Shown in pieces: positions 25,616 through 34,080 of a DNA stretch of 64,000 nucleotides (positions within the stretch are counted from its first letter, which is position 1; each line of letters starts with the position of its first letter). Origin of the DNA: Pseudomonas frederiksbergensis (GTDB lineage: Bacteria; Pseudomonadota; Gammaproteobacteria; Pseudomonadales; Pseudomonadaceae); NCBI RefSeq assembly GCF_003732665.1, contig NZ_MOBP01000016.1:108056-172055 (forward strand), in the 5' to 3' direction. The notes beneath the pieces are model-generated. The model saw only the letters and a program-made list of their open reading frames with translations, had not been told where the DNA came from and did not search any database. The position numbers and the translations under genes were made by a program.

Positions 25616-26245
25616 ATGCCCGACGACATCCACTACTACGAACCCGCCAACGGCCACGGCCTGCCCCATGACCCGTTCAACGCCATCGTCGGCCCGCGCC
25701 CCATCGGCTGGATTTCTTCGCAAGACGCCAACGGCCACTTGAACCTGGCGCCCTATAGCTTTTTCAACGCGTTCAACTACATTCCGCCGATCATTGGATT
25801 CTCCAGCGTCGGGCGCAAAGACAGCCTGAACAACATCGAACAGACCGGCGAATTCGCCTGGAACCTCGCCACCCGGCCACTGGCCGAGCGGATGAACCAG
25901 AGCAGCGCCATGGTTGCGCCGGACACCAACGAATTCGAATTGGCCGGACTGACAGCCGCCCCGTCGAAAATCATCCAGGTGCCACGGGTCGCCGAAAGCC
26001 CGGTGTCCTTCGAGTGCAAGGTCACGCAGATCATTCAGTTGCAGCGTGCGGACGGGAATGTGGTGCCGAGCTGGCTGATTCTCGGCGAAGTGGTCGCCGT
26101 GCACATCGCCAAGTGGCTGTTGAAGGATGGGGTGTACGACACCGCCGCGGCAGAACCGATTCTGCGCGGCGGCGGGCCGGCGGATTACTTTCAGCTGGGA
26201 CCAGAGGCATTGTTCAAAATGTATCGCCCGGGGGCGAAAAAATAA
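25616..26245 (+). CDS. flavin reductase-like protein (FMN-binding split barrel)
   Basis: A 209-residue protein with the flavin-reductase split-barrel signatures 'DPFNAIVGPRPIGWIS', 'NLAPYSFFNAFNYIPPIIGFSS', 'KDSLNNIEQTGEFAWNLATR' and 'LILGEVVAVHI'. Members bind FMN and use NAD(P)H to reduce flavin or other substrates in the cytoplasm; the substrate is not evident. The ATG at 25616 follows an AGGA site; the in-frame ATG at 25574 is less likely. It is convergent with the next gene, with a single base between the two stop codons. Confidence 0.85.
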   Translation: MPDDIHYYEPANGHGLPHDPFNAIVGPRPIGWISSQDANGHLNLAPYSFFNAFNYIPPIIGFSSVGRKDSLNNIEQTGEFAWNLATRPLAERMNQSSAMVAPDTNEFELAGLTAAPSKIIQVPRVAESPVSFECKVTQIIQLQRADGNVVPSWLILGEVVAVHIAKWLLKDGVYDTAAAEPILRGGGPADYFQLGPEALFKMYRPGAKK

Positions 26246-26246
26246 C

Positions 26247-26477
26247 TTACCAGAGCAGGTCAGCGTCTTCTTTGACGTCTTTGAGGCGAGTCAGCTCTTT
26301 GGCGGCGGCCAGGTCGGCTTCGTTGGCAGTCTTGAAGATCTGGTCTTCCAGCACTTTATGAAAACGTGGCGCCCCGGTGCCACCGATGGCTTTGACGGCA
26401 ATTGCGGCGTGGTAACCGCCCTCGCCCGGTACTACAGCGGAAACAGCTTCGAAGTGATCAAAGGCTTTGCGTGCCAT
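26247..26477 (-). CDS. small conserved-looking hypothetical protein
   Basis: A 76-residue soluble protein with no signal peptide or membrane segment. It has a Gly-rich middle ('PGEGGYHAAIAVKAIGGTGAPRF') and a charged C-terminal helix ('NEADLAAAKELTRLKDVKED'). The ribosome site AGGA precedes the ATG, and codon use is like that of its neighbours, which supports a real gene. It lies between the flavin reductase gene (convergent, one base apart) and the monooxygenase-fold gene (same strand, 43 bases upstream), with which it may be co-transcribed. I do not recognise a family. Confidence 0.65.
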   Translation of the reverse strand: MARKAFDHFEAVSAVVPGEGGYHAAIAVKAIGGTGAPRFHKVLEDQIFKTANEADLAAAKELTRLKDVKEDADLLW

Positions 26478-26520
26478 GGTCGCGCATCCTGGCTAAGTTG
26501 AGATTGCCGCCATTAAACCC

Positions 26521-26874
26521 TCAACCGACCAGTTTGTGCACCTGTGCTTTGGTCTGACCAAGCGCCTGGGCCGCCGAGACGTCCTTGAAGGTGTGGAAAT
26601 CCAGGCTATTGACCACCAGGTCCTGCACCAGATCGGCAAAAATCTGCATGGCCGGGGTGCTGAAGTACGCGGTCATGGCCTGTTGATGGGTCCAGAAGCC
26701 GGACACCAGCCACAGGTCGGGATCGCATTGCGAATGTTGCAGGGCGAAGCTCAGGCAACCGCTGGCGGCGCGGGATGGCTCGATCAACGCGCTCAGGCGT
26801 GCACCGAGTTCCGCCGAACGCCCGGCGCGGGCACGGACGAAGGCCATGTGACTGACGGGAATCTGCGTAGACAT
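26521..26874 (-). CDS. antibiotic biosynthesis monooxygenase (ABM) domain protein
   Basis: A 117-residue protein with the small ferredoxin-like ABM fold: 'FVRARAGRSAELGARLSALIEPSRAASGCLSF' corresponds to residues ~12-43, followed by 'DPDLWLVSGFWTHQQAMTAYFSTPAM'. Members act on quinones, haem or other aromatics, or have no known activity, and usually form dimers. The start at 26874 has GGGAGGG just upstream; the frame stays open to 27063 but without a good site. No signal peptide is visible. The substrate is unknown. Confidence 0.8.
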   Translation of the reverse strand: MSTQIPVSHMAFVRARAGRSAELGARLSALIEPSRAASGCLSFALQHSQCDPDLWLVSGFWTHQQAMTAYFSTPAMQIFADLVQDLVVNSLDFHTFKDVSAAQALGQTKAQVHKLVG

Positions 26875-27209
26875 GTTCAACCCTCCCAAGGAGTTGCGTG
26901 GCAGCCAGGGACGGGCTGCGACAGGATCAAAGGTTAGGCGTTGCGACGGGATAGCCGTTAGTCGATTCCTGCCGGCTTGTTGCACAATCCTGCGAGGCGG
27001 GCCAAATCGCCCTGAATCAATGACTTGGGCATGCCCGGACGATGACACAGCGGTTTCAAGCAAGTTTCAGCCCGGCGACACGGCTCTGGCAACGCCGTGA
27101 AATAAGCCAATGCAGAATCAGGCAAGCATCAGGCAGGATGTGTCTACCGCTGTCGATTGCACAAACTTAAGCTCTGCCCCATCAACAACGCTTCAACGAG
27201 GAACCCCGC
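26875..27209. other. divergent intergenic region
   Basis: A 335-base gap between the ABM gene (leftward) and the AraC-family regulator (rightward). It must hold both promoters. I found no REP, no strong palindrome and no small open frame with a ribosome site. Confidence 0.5.
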
Positions 27210-28139
27210 ATGTCGTCGTTCGATCACTTTGAAGCCCCGCTGGACGCCGACATGGAGAAACAGCGCGAGGAACTGGCCGCGATCATCCGCCGCAATACGA
27301 CGGAGGATGGCAATTATGCGACTGCCGTCGGCTCGCTGTTCATGTCCCGCTACAGCCAGACCCACCAGTTTTCGCCGGGGCTGGCGCAACCGGCGCTGTG
27401 CATCATGGCCCAGGGGCGCAAGGAAGTTCGGCTGGTAGACGAGGTCTTCACGTACGACCCACTCAATTACCTGGTGGTTTCGGTGTCGATGCCGGTGAGC
27501 GGCCGGGTGGTGACCATCACTTCCGAAGAGCCGATCCTCGCCGTTCGCCTGGACATCGACCCGGCGGAAATCACCGCGCTGATCGCCGACGCCGGGCCCA
27601 TGGGCGTGCCGACCCGGCCCACCGGGCGCGGTTTGTATGTGGAAAAACTCGATGCGGCGATGCTCGACGCCGTGCTGCGTCTGGCCCGTTTGCTCGACAC
27701 CCCGAAAGACATCGCCATGCTCGCGCCGCTGATCCGCCGGGAGATCCTTTATCGCCTGCTGCGCAGCCAGCAGGGCCATCGTTTGTATGAAATCGCCATC
27801 GCCAACAGCCAGAGCCATCGCATCAGCCAGGCGATCAAATGGCTTAACGGCCACTATGAACAACCGCTGCGCATCGATGATTTGGCCAAGGAAGTGAACC
27901 TGAGCGTCTCGACCCTGCATCACCGCTTCAAGGCGATGACGGCCATGAGTCCGTTGCAGTATCAGAAGCAATTGCGCTTGCAGGAAGCCCGGCGCTTGAT
28001 GCTCGCCGAAGGGCTGGAAGCGTCGGCGGCGGGGTATCGGGTGGGGTATGAAAGTCCGTCGCAATTCAGCCGCGAGTACAGCCGGTTGTTCGGGGCGCCG
28101 CCGCTGAGGGATTTGGCGCGGTTGCGCTTATCCGTGTGA
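27210..28139 (+). CDS. AraC-family transcriptional regulator
   Basis: A 309-residue regulator with an AraC-type N-terminal cupin domain ('QPALCIMAQGRKEVRLVDEVFTYDP', ~70-95) and a C-terminal double helix-turn-helix ('LRIDDLAKEVNLSVSTLHHRFKAMTAMSPLQYQ' region ~225-260 and 'AAGYRVGYESPSQFSREYSRLFG'). A GAGGAA ribosome site precedes the ATG. It is transcribed away from the ABM gene, its most likely neighbouring target; ligand and targets are unknown. Confidence 0.88.
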   Translation: MSSFDHFEAPLDADMEKQREELAAIIRRNTTEDGNYATAVGSLFMSRYSQTHQFSPGLAQPALCIMAQGRKEVRLVDEVFTYDPLNYLVVSVSMPVSGRVVTITSEEPILAVRLDIDPAEITALIADAGPMGVPTRPTGRGLYVEKLDAAMLDAVLRLARLLDTPKDIAMLAPLIRREILYRLLRSQQGHRLYEIAIANSQSHRISQAIKWLNGHYEQPLRIDDLAKEVNLSVSTLHHRFKAMTAMSPLQYQKQLRLQEARRLMLAEGLEASAAGYRVGYESPSQFSREYSRLFGAPPLRDLARLRLSV

Positions 28140-28165
28140 TCCGGATTTGGCGGTGGGGCGACTGA

Positions 28166-28267
28166 CGCCTTCGCGAGCAAGCCCGCTCCCACATTGGATC
28201 TCCGGTGGACACAAAATGTGTGAACACCACCGATCAAAGGTGGGAGCGGGCTTGCTCGCGAAGAGGC
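28166..28267. repeat. REPIN between convergent genes
   Basis: GCCTTCGCGAGCAAGCCCGC and the inverted GCGGGCTTGCTCGCGAAGA surround 'ggacacaaaatgtgtgaacacc'. It separates the AraC gene from the convergent ABC operon and could serve as a bidirectional barrier. Confidence 0.88.
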
Positions 28268-28294
28268 CAGTCAAGACAGCCCAATACTAGAAGG

Positions 28295-29350
28295 TCAGGC
28301 GCTAAGTACGCGGCAAGCCTCAGCCGGCAACGTCACCGAAACCGGATTGCCAATGCTTAACCCAAATCCCTGACACGGCGTGCTCAACGCGGTAAACGAT
28401 ACCCCGGAACACTCCACGGTGGTCTCGATGGTCGCGCCAATGTCCCGCACAAACGTCACCTTGCCCAGCAAGCGATTCCCCGCCGTGGCCTGTGGCTGCG
28501 ACAGTTGCAGGTCTTCCGGGCGGATCAGCATCTTCACCTTCTCCCCCACCACAATGCTGCTGCAGATCGGCACTTCCAGCGCATCACCACCCGGCAACCC
28601 GACCTTGCCATTACCCAGCGCCGTGGCCGGGAAGATGTTGCCCGAACCGATAAAGTCCGCGACAAATTCATTCGCCGGATGCCGATAGATTTCAATCGGC
28701 GTGCCCACTTGCTGCACCTTGTGCTCGCCCAACACCACGACGATATCGGCCATGGTCATGGCTTCACGCTGATCGTGGGTCACCATGATGGTGGTGATGT
28801 TCAAGCGTTGTTGCAATTGACGGATTTCCACCTGCATCGACTCACGCAACTTGGCATCCAGCGCCGACAGCGGCTCATCCAGCAGCAGAATTTTTGGCCG
28901 CGAGGCAATCGCCCGGGCAATCGCTACGCGCTGGCGTTGACCGCCGGAGAGTTTCGCCACCGGGCGGTCAATCATTTCCTTCAGTTGAATCAGCTCCAGC
29001 AACTCCACCACCCGCGCCTGCTGATCAGCCTTGCTCACGCCACGCAGTTTCAGCGGATAAGCGATGTTCTCCCCCACGGTCATGTGCGGGAACAACGCCA
29101 GCGACTGGAACACCATGCCGAAGTTACGCTGGTGCGCCGGGGTGTGGCCGATGTCTTCGCCGTCCAGGCGAATCTCGCCGCCGGACAGGGTTTCGAGCCC
29201 GGCGATCATCCGCAGCAACGTAGTCTTGCCGCAGCCCGACGGGCCGAGGAAACACACCAGTTTGCCCTCGGGCAAATGCAGGTTTACATCCTTTACCGCG
29301 CAGGCCGAGCCGTAGTGTTTCTCGACGTTTTCCAGAATCAGACCAGACAT
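28295..29350 (-). CDS. ABC importer ATPase, spermidine/putrescine (PotA) type
   Basis: A 351-residue ATPase with Walker A GPSGCGKT (36-43), Q-loop 'MVFQSLALFPHMTV', signature 'LSGGQRQRVAIARA' (~134), Walker B 'ILLLDEPLSALDA' and a C-terminal TOBE domain ('VKMLIRPEDLQL'), typical of the PotA/FbpC group. It powers uptake with the two permeases and binding protein encoded upstream. A GAGGTGA site precedes the ATG, 15 bases after the last permease gene. It is the last gene of the operon. The actual substrate is inferred from family and from the linked amine/keto-acid catabolic genes. Confidence 0.9.
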   Translation of the reverse strand: MSGLILENVEKHYGSACAVKDVNLHLPEGKLVCFLGPSGCGKTTLLRMIAGLETLSGGEIRLDGEDIGHTPAHQRNFGMVFQSLALFPHMTVGENIAYPLKLRGVSKADQQARVVELLELIQLKEMIDRPVAKLSGGQRQRVAIARAIASRPKILLLDEPLSALDAKLRESMQVEIRQLQQRLNITTIMVTHDQREAMTMADIVVVLGEHKVQQVGTPIEIYRHPANEFVADFIGSGNIFPATALGNGKVGLPGGDALEVPICSSIVVGEKVKMLIRPEDLQLSQPQATAGNRLLGKVTFVRDIGATIETTVECSGVSFTALSTPCQGFGLSIGNPVSVTLPAEACRVLSA

Positions 29351-29365
29351 AAATCACCTCAAGAA

Positions 29366-30214
29366 TCAGAACGAAACGCCACCTTCACCGACCAGCTTCT
29401 CCAGCGCCCAGATCAGGACGAAGTCGATCAGCACGATCAGCACGGCAAACGAGAAAACGGTTGGGTCCAGCGATGACACGGTGCGGCTGTACATCCAGAT
29501 CGGCACGGTCATGACGTCGATGGTGTAGAGGAAATAGGTCACGGTGAATTCGTTGAACGAGACGATAAACGCCAGCAGCATCCCCGCCAGAATCCCCGAT
29601 TTCATCAGCGGCACCACCACATCAATGATCGCCCGGGTCGGCGAGGCGCCAAGCATTTGCGCGGCCTCTTCGACTTCGCTGCCAATCGACAGCATCGCTG
29701 CCGTGCAGTTTTTCACCACAAACGGTAACGCCAGGATCACGTGGGCAATCACCAACCGCGAGGTGGTGATCTGGAACGGCAGGCTGTCGAACACCAGCAG
29801 CAACGCCAGGCCCAGCACCACCATCGGGAACACCAACGGCAGCGACATCAATTGCAGGGCCACGGCTTTGCCACGGAACTCGCAACGGGTCAGTGCGTAA
29901 GCCGCCGGCACGGCGATAATCGTGGCGAAGACCATGGTCAGGCACGCCACCATCAGGCTGGTGGTCATGGCTTTGCCGAGGCTCAGCACGTCGCTGGCGT
30001 CTGGCGAAACAAAGGTGTGCCAGGCCGCGCGATACCATTGCAGGCTGTAGCTGCTGGGCGGGAAGTCGAGGTTCGAGGCGCCGCTGAACGACATGACGAT
30101 CATGGTCAGGATCGGCAACACCGCCAGCAGCAGGATGAAGCCCGAGAGGATGCCGGCGAACTTGCCGGTTTCCCCCGGCAGCAGCCCATAACGTTTCTTG
30201 CTCAGGGTGCTCAT
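29366..30214 (-). CDS. ABC importer permease, PotC type
   Basis: A 282-residue inner-membrane permease with about six helices and the cytoplasmic EAA loop 'EEAAQMLGASPTRAIIDVVVPLMKSGI' that contacts the ATPase. The Leu/Val-rich first helix (FAGILSGFILLLAVLPILTM) and overall length match PotC-type subunits. Its ATG overlaps the stop of the first permease (ATGA at 30211-30214), so the two are translationally coupled. Confidence 0.9.
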   Translation of the reverse strand: MSTLSKKRYGLLPGETGKFAGILSGFILLLAVLPILTMIVMSFSGASNLDFPPSSYSLQWYRAAWHTFVSPDASDVLSLGKAMTTSLMVACLTMVFATIIAVPAAYALTRCEFRGKAVALQLMSLPLVFPMVVLGLALLLVFDSLPFQITTSRLVIAHVILALPFVVKNCTAAMLSIGSEVEEAAQMLGASPTRAIIDVVVPLMKSGILAGMLLAFIVSFNEFTVTYFLYTIDVMTVPIWMYSRTVSSLDPTVFSFAVLIVLIDFVLIWALEKLVGEGGVSF

Positions 30215-31122
30215 TGCGAAGCCTCCAGCATGCGCCGACGACGGCCGGTGATGTATTCGGACAAGGTCATGATCGCCAGGGTGGTGACAATCAACACCAC
30301 ACCGGCAGCGGAGGCGGCGGGCCAGTTCATCAGTGGCGCGATCTGGTCATGCACCATCACCGCGAGCATCGGCACCCGGCGACCGCCGAGCAGCAACGGC
30401 ACCACGAAGCTGCTGGCGTTGTAGGCGAACACCAGGGTCGCGCCGGTGATGATCCCCGGCAGACTCATCGGCAACACCACTTGGCGGAACACCTGAAAGC
30501 GACTGGCGCCGAGGGTCGCGGCGGCTTCTTCATAGGTGCGAGCGACGCCGCGCATGGCGCTGGCAATCGGTAGCACCGCCAATGGGAACGCGGTTTGCAC
30601 CAGGCCCATCAGCACGCCGTTCTGGTTGTAGAGCAGCATGATCGGACGCTTGATCAAACCCAGGCCCAACAACGCCTGATTGAGCATCCCGGCCGGGCCG
30701 AGAATCACCAGCCAGCCGTAGCTTTGCAGCAGCAGGTTGACCAGCAACGGCAGCAGCACCGCCGCTAGGAAAATCCGCCGGATAAACGGCGACGTCAGCC
30801 GCGACATGGTGTAGGCCACCGGGATCGCCAACAACACCGCGATCACCGCGCTGAACAACGCCAGGCGCAGGGTCAGCATCAAGGATTTGAGGTAATACGG
30901 TTCCAGCAACTGCGCGTAACTGGCCAGGCTGAACCCGCTCCATTCCGCGCCCTTGGTGCCGACGCTCATGCGCAGCACCAGGAGGCTTGCGGCAATCAGC
31001 ACGCCGAGAAACAGCATCGACGGCGACAGGAAAAGCCAGGCGCGGGTGGTCGGCGACACACCACGGCGCGAAGGCGCTGGCGCGGCGGCGACCGGATGAG
31101 TCAGATGTGGTTGGTGTTCCAT
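30211..31122 (-). CDS. ABC importer permease, PotB type
   Basis: A 303-residue permease with a ~30-residue polar N-terminus, about six membrane helices and the EAA loop 'YEEAAATLGASRFQVFRQVVLPMSLPGI'. It pairs with the following permease to form the membrane channel of the importer. It is separated from the upstream binding-protein gene by 187 bases that contain a large REP hairpin, unlike the tight overlaps in the rest of the operon. Confidence 0.9.
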   Translation of the reverse strand: MEHQPHLTHPVAAAPAPSRRGVSPTTRAWLFLSPSMLFLGVLIAASLLVLRMSVGTKGAEWSGFSLASYAQLLEPYYLKSLMLTLRLALFSAVIAVLLAIPVAYTMSRLTSPFIRRIFLAAVLLPLLVNLLLQSYGWLVILGPAGMLNQALLGLGLIKRPIMLLYNQNGVLMGLVQTAFPLAVLPIASAMRGVARTYEEAAATLGASRFQVFRQVVLPMSLPGIITGATLVFAYNASSFVVPLLLGGRRVPMLAVMVHDQIAPLMNWPAASAAGVVLIVTTLAIMTLSEYITGRRRRMLEASQ

Positions 31123-31182
31123 AGCAAGGGTCTCGTCAATGGAAGATCAATTGCGCAGCGATGCCGAAGTGCTAACCCGATC

Positions 31183-31279
31183 CCTGTAGGAGCTGCCGAA
31201 GGCTGCGATCTTTTGATCCTGGTCTTTTCCAAGCCATATCAAGATCAAAAGATCGCAGCCTTCGGCAGCTCCTACAGGG
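31183..31279. repeat. REP pair inside the ABC operon
   Basis: CTGTAGGAGCTGCCGAAGGC and its complement form a long inverted repeat around 'ccagaccaaaagg'-like centre sequence (31216-31240). It lies between the binding-protein gene and the permease genes, where such hairpins often stabilise the upstream message. Confidence 0.88.
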
Positions 31280-31309
31280 GGATTCGGTGCCGCTTCAGCC
31301 TTGCGCAGA

Positions 31310-32413
31310 TCAGGAAGAAAAGATTTCCGTGTAGCGACGAATCCATTGGTCATGCACGGTGGCCAGGAAGGCGTTGTCGTGCATGATCGCCTTGTCGGCA
31401 ATCTGCTCTGGCGTGAGGATGAACGGGCTCTTGCGCGCTTCGGCGGAGATGATCGCCTTGGCGTTGACCGGGCCGTTGTAGATATCTTCGGCCATCTTGC
31501 CCTGCACCAGCGGGTCCAGGGAGTGGTTGATGAAGGCGTAGGCCAGGTCGGTGTCGCCGGGGCGATTCTTCGGCATGACCGAGAGCATCAGGTCGGTGTA
31601 GAAACCTTCCTTCATCCCGAACGTGGCGCCGAGGCCGTAGTTCGGGTCGCGAATCTGTTTCGGGAAAAACGCCGGGGCGTACAGCCCGCCCATGTCCAGG
31701 GAACCGGTGCGGAACAGCTCGGCGATCTGGTTCGGGTTTTCGCCCAGCGTAACCACGCGGTCCTTCAACTCAGCGAGTTTTTTGAAACCCGGCTCGATGT
31801 TGTGTTCGTCACCACCGGCCAGTTTGGCGGCGATGATGATCAGGTCCATAGCCTCGGTCCAGTTCGGCGGCGGCAGGAAAATGTTCGGCGCCAGCTCGGC
31901 GTCCCACAGCGCGGCGTAGCTGGTTGGCGCTTCGGTCTGGGTGCGCGTGCTGTAAACCAGGCTGTTGCACCACAACAGGTAACCGATGCCGTGACCGTTG
32001 GCGCCGGTGCGGTATTTCTCCGGCACGTCCACCAGGTTGGGAATGCGGTTGAGGTCGGGTTTTTCCAGCAAATCGGCGGCGGCCAGGCCTTCGGCGCCGA
32101 CGCCGGCCAGAGTGATGATGTCGTACTGCGGACGATCACCGCCGGCCTTGAGTTTGGCGACCATTTCCGATGTGCTGCCGGTGCGGTCAGCGATGACCTT
32201 GCAGCCGTACTTGGCTTCGAAAGTCGCCGCGATATTGCGCAGTGCCGCCAACCCGGTGTCATCGGACCAGGTCAGCAGGCGCAGGGTCTTGCCCTGGAAT
32301 CGGGTGTCGCTGGCATTGGCACGGATGAAGGGCATGCTCATGGCCGCCGCTGCAACCGAAGCCACGCCCACGGTTTTGATGAATTGACGTCTGTTCAGAT
32401 CATGCTGGCCCAT
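31310..32413 (-). CDS. periplasmic binding protein of the polyamine-type ABC importer
   Basis: A 367-residue extracellular solute-binding protein of the PotD/PotF class. The N-terminus holds a Tat-type signal (NRRQFIKTVG, then a hydrophobic stretch ending NANA-like 'IRANA|S'), suggesting export in folded form. The mature part starts 'LRLLTWSDDTGLAALRNIAATFEAKYG' (residues ~40-66), typical of the family. The start at 32413 follows AGGGAG; 32464 is an upstream in-frame ATG without such a site. It heads the operon binding protein, permease, permease, ATPase. The ligand is probably a polyamine or a related cation but is not proven. Confidence 0.88.
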   Translation of the reverse strand: MGQHDLNRRQFIKTVGVASVAAAAMSMPFIRANASDTRFQGKTLRLLTWSDDTGLAALRNIAATFEAKYGCKVIADRTGSTSEMVAKLKAGGDRPQYDIITLAGVGAEGLAAADLLEKPDLNRIPNLVDVPEKYRTGANGHGIGYLLWCNSLVYSTRTQTEAPTSYAALWDAELAPNIFLPPPNWTEAMDLIIIAAKLAGGDEHNIEPGFKKLAELKDRVVTLGENPNQIAELFRTGSLDMGGLYAPAFFPKQIRDPNYGLGATFGMKEGFYTDLMLSVMPKNRPGDTDLAYAFINHSLDPLVQGKMAEDIYNGPVNAKAIISAEARKSPFILTPEQIADKAIMHDNAFLATVHDQWIRRYTEIFSS

Positions 32414-32586
32414 GAAGGACTCCCTTTGTTTTTGTAAGTATGAGGTTGGTCGCAACCGTTGCATCCCCGTGCTCGAATCAGCTTGAGCCCCCCGGTTTCA
32501 AAGGACTTGAGCTGAGCCGACGGGTTCATCCTGAGGTCGTGCAAAACACCTGACTATCGATAAAAACTCATTGAAGCCATGACGCC

Positions 32587-32615
32587 AGCGCATGCCTCAT
32601 CAGGAGGCATGCGCT
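32587..32615. terminator. perfect 12-bp hairpin between the dehydrogenase and ABC operon
   Basis: AGCGCATGCCTC-ATCAG-GAGGCATGCGCT lies 17 bases beyond the stop of the minus-strand aldehyde dehydrogenase gene. The T-run lies on the plus-strand side (CACCTTTTTC), so on the minus strand it is more an attenuating or RNA-stabilising hairpin than a classical terminator. The rest of the 218-base gap (32414-32631) must hold any separate ABC promoter; I see no clear one. Confidence 0.6.
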
Positions 32616-32631
32616 CACCTTTTTCGGGCAA

Positions 32632-34080
32632 TCAGACGGCCCGAATCACGTGTTTGATTTCCTGGAAAGCCTGCAAACCCCACGGCCCCAACTCGCGGCC
32701 GAGGCTGCTCTGCTTGTAGCCACCCCAAGCGGTCTGCGGGAAGATCACTTGCGGCGCGTTGATCCACACCAGCCCCGCTTGCAGGGCGTTGGCGACCCGA
32801 TCCGCCGCTGCGTTGTCACGGCTGACCACGCTGGCCACCAGGCCGAACTGGCTGTCGTTGGCCAGGGCAATCGCCTCGGCTTCGCTGGCAAAACTGCGCA
32901 CGCAAATCACTGGCCCGAAAATCTCTTCACACCACAGCGCACTGTCGAGGGGCACTTCGGTGAAGATCGTCGGCTGCAAAAAATAACCGCGCGGCAGATC
33001 CGCCGGACGATTGCCGCCGCAAATCAGCTTGGCGCCAGCGCTCAAACCGCGATCGATGTGACCGAGTACACGCTGGTATTGCGCCTGATTGACCAACGCG
33101 CCCATTTCCACATTCGGGTCGAACGGGTCGGCCACGCGAATCGCTTCGGCCCGGGCCTGCAAACGAATCAGGAATTCATCCGCCAGTTCATCCGCGACCA
33201 GCACGCGGCTGGTGGCAGAACACATCTGCCCGGCGTTGAAGAAGCCACCGCCGCAGGCCAGTTCCACGGCCAATTCGAGGTCGGCGTCCTTGAGCACCAG
33301 CAGCGAAGATTTGCCGCCCAGTTCCAGGCTCACGCCCTTCACGGTTTCGGCGGCCCGCTGCATCACCTGCACGCCCACCGCGTTGCTGCCGGTGAAGGAA
33401 ATCTTGGCGATGCGCGGATCAGCCGACAGCGGTGCGCCGACTGCCAGGCCGGTGCCGCAAACCAGGTTGAACACGCCTTTGGGCAGGCCAGCCTCGGCGA
33501 TGATTGCGGCCAGTTCCAGCTCCGGCAGCGGCGTGACTTCCGATGGTTTGAGCACCACGCAGCAGCCGGCAGCCAGGGCCGGGGCGAGTTTCCACGCCGT
33601 GGTGACCATCGGGAAATTCCACGGCACGATCAGGCCGACGACGCCGCAGGGTTCACGGCGCAGGCGTGCGCTGAAGTCGTCGCTTGGTAGCTCAACGTTG
33701 CTGTCTTGCTTGGCATCGAGCCCTTCGGCTAAACCTGCGTAGTACTCGAACGTGGCGATCACGTCATCGACGTCGATGGCGGCTTCGAACAGCGGTTTGC
33801 CGTTGTTGCTCGACTGCAAATGCATCAGTTGCTCGCGACCGGCCGCCACGCCAGCGGCGATGCGACGCAGGATCGCCCCGCGTTCGGTGCCGGTGGTTTT
33901 CGACCAGTCAACGAAGGCTTGGGTCGCGGCGGTGACGGCTTGTTCGACGGCTTTTTCATCGCCGCCATTCACCGTGGTCAGCAAGGCTTCGGTGGTCGGG
34001 TTGATCACGCGCAGGTGTTCGCTGCCCGCCGACCATTGACCATCGATGTAAAGACCGTCCAGCGTCGTTGGAAAACTCAT
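32632..34080 (-). CDS. NAD(P)-dependent aldehyde dehydrogenase
   Basis: A 482-residue aldehyde dehydrogenase of usual length. It has 'PWNFPMVTTAWKLAPALAAG' (cofactor region), the catalytic Glu in 'LELGGKSSLL', the nucleophilic Cys in 'FNAGQMCSATSR' and the C-terminal 'EEIFGPVICV'. The start at 34080 overlaps the stop of the decarboxylase gene (ATGA at 34077-34080), indicating translational coupling; the in-frame ATG at 34101 is less likely. It should oxidise the aldehyde made by the decarboxylase to an acid. If the keto acid is 2-ketoarginine, the product would be 4-guanidinobutyrate, as in the arginine transaminase route; this is an inference. Confidence 0.9.
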   Translation of the reverse strand: MSFPTTLDGLYIDGQWSAGSEHLRVINPTTEALLTTVNGGDEKAVEQAVTAATQAFVDWSKTTGTERGAILRRIAAGVAAGREQLMHLQSSNNGKPLFEAAIDVDDVIATFEYYAGLAEGLDAKQDSNVELPSDDFSARLRREPCGVVGLIVPWNFPMVTTAWKLAPALAAGCCVVLKPSEVTPLPELELAAIIAEAGLPKGVFNLVCGTGLAVGAPLSADPRIAKISFTGSNAVGVQVMQRAAETVKGVSLELGGKSSLLVLKDADLELAVELACGGGFFNAGQMCSATSRVLVADELADEFLIRLQARAEAIRVADPFDPNVEMGALVNQAQYQRVLGHIDRGLSAGAKLICGGNRPADLPRGYFLQPTIFTEVPLDSALWCEEIFGPVICVRSFASEAEAIALANDSQFGLVASVVSRDNAAADRVANALQAGLVWINAPQVIFPQTAWGGYKQSSLGRELGPWGLQAFQEIKHVIRAV

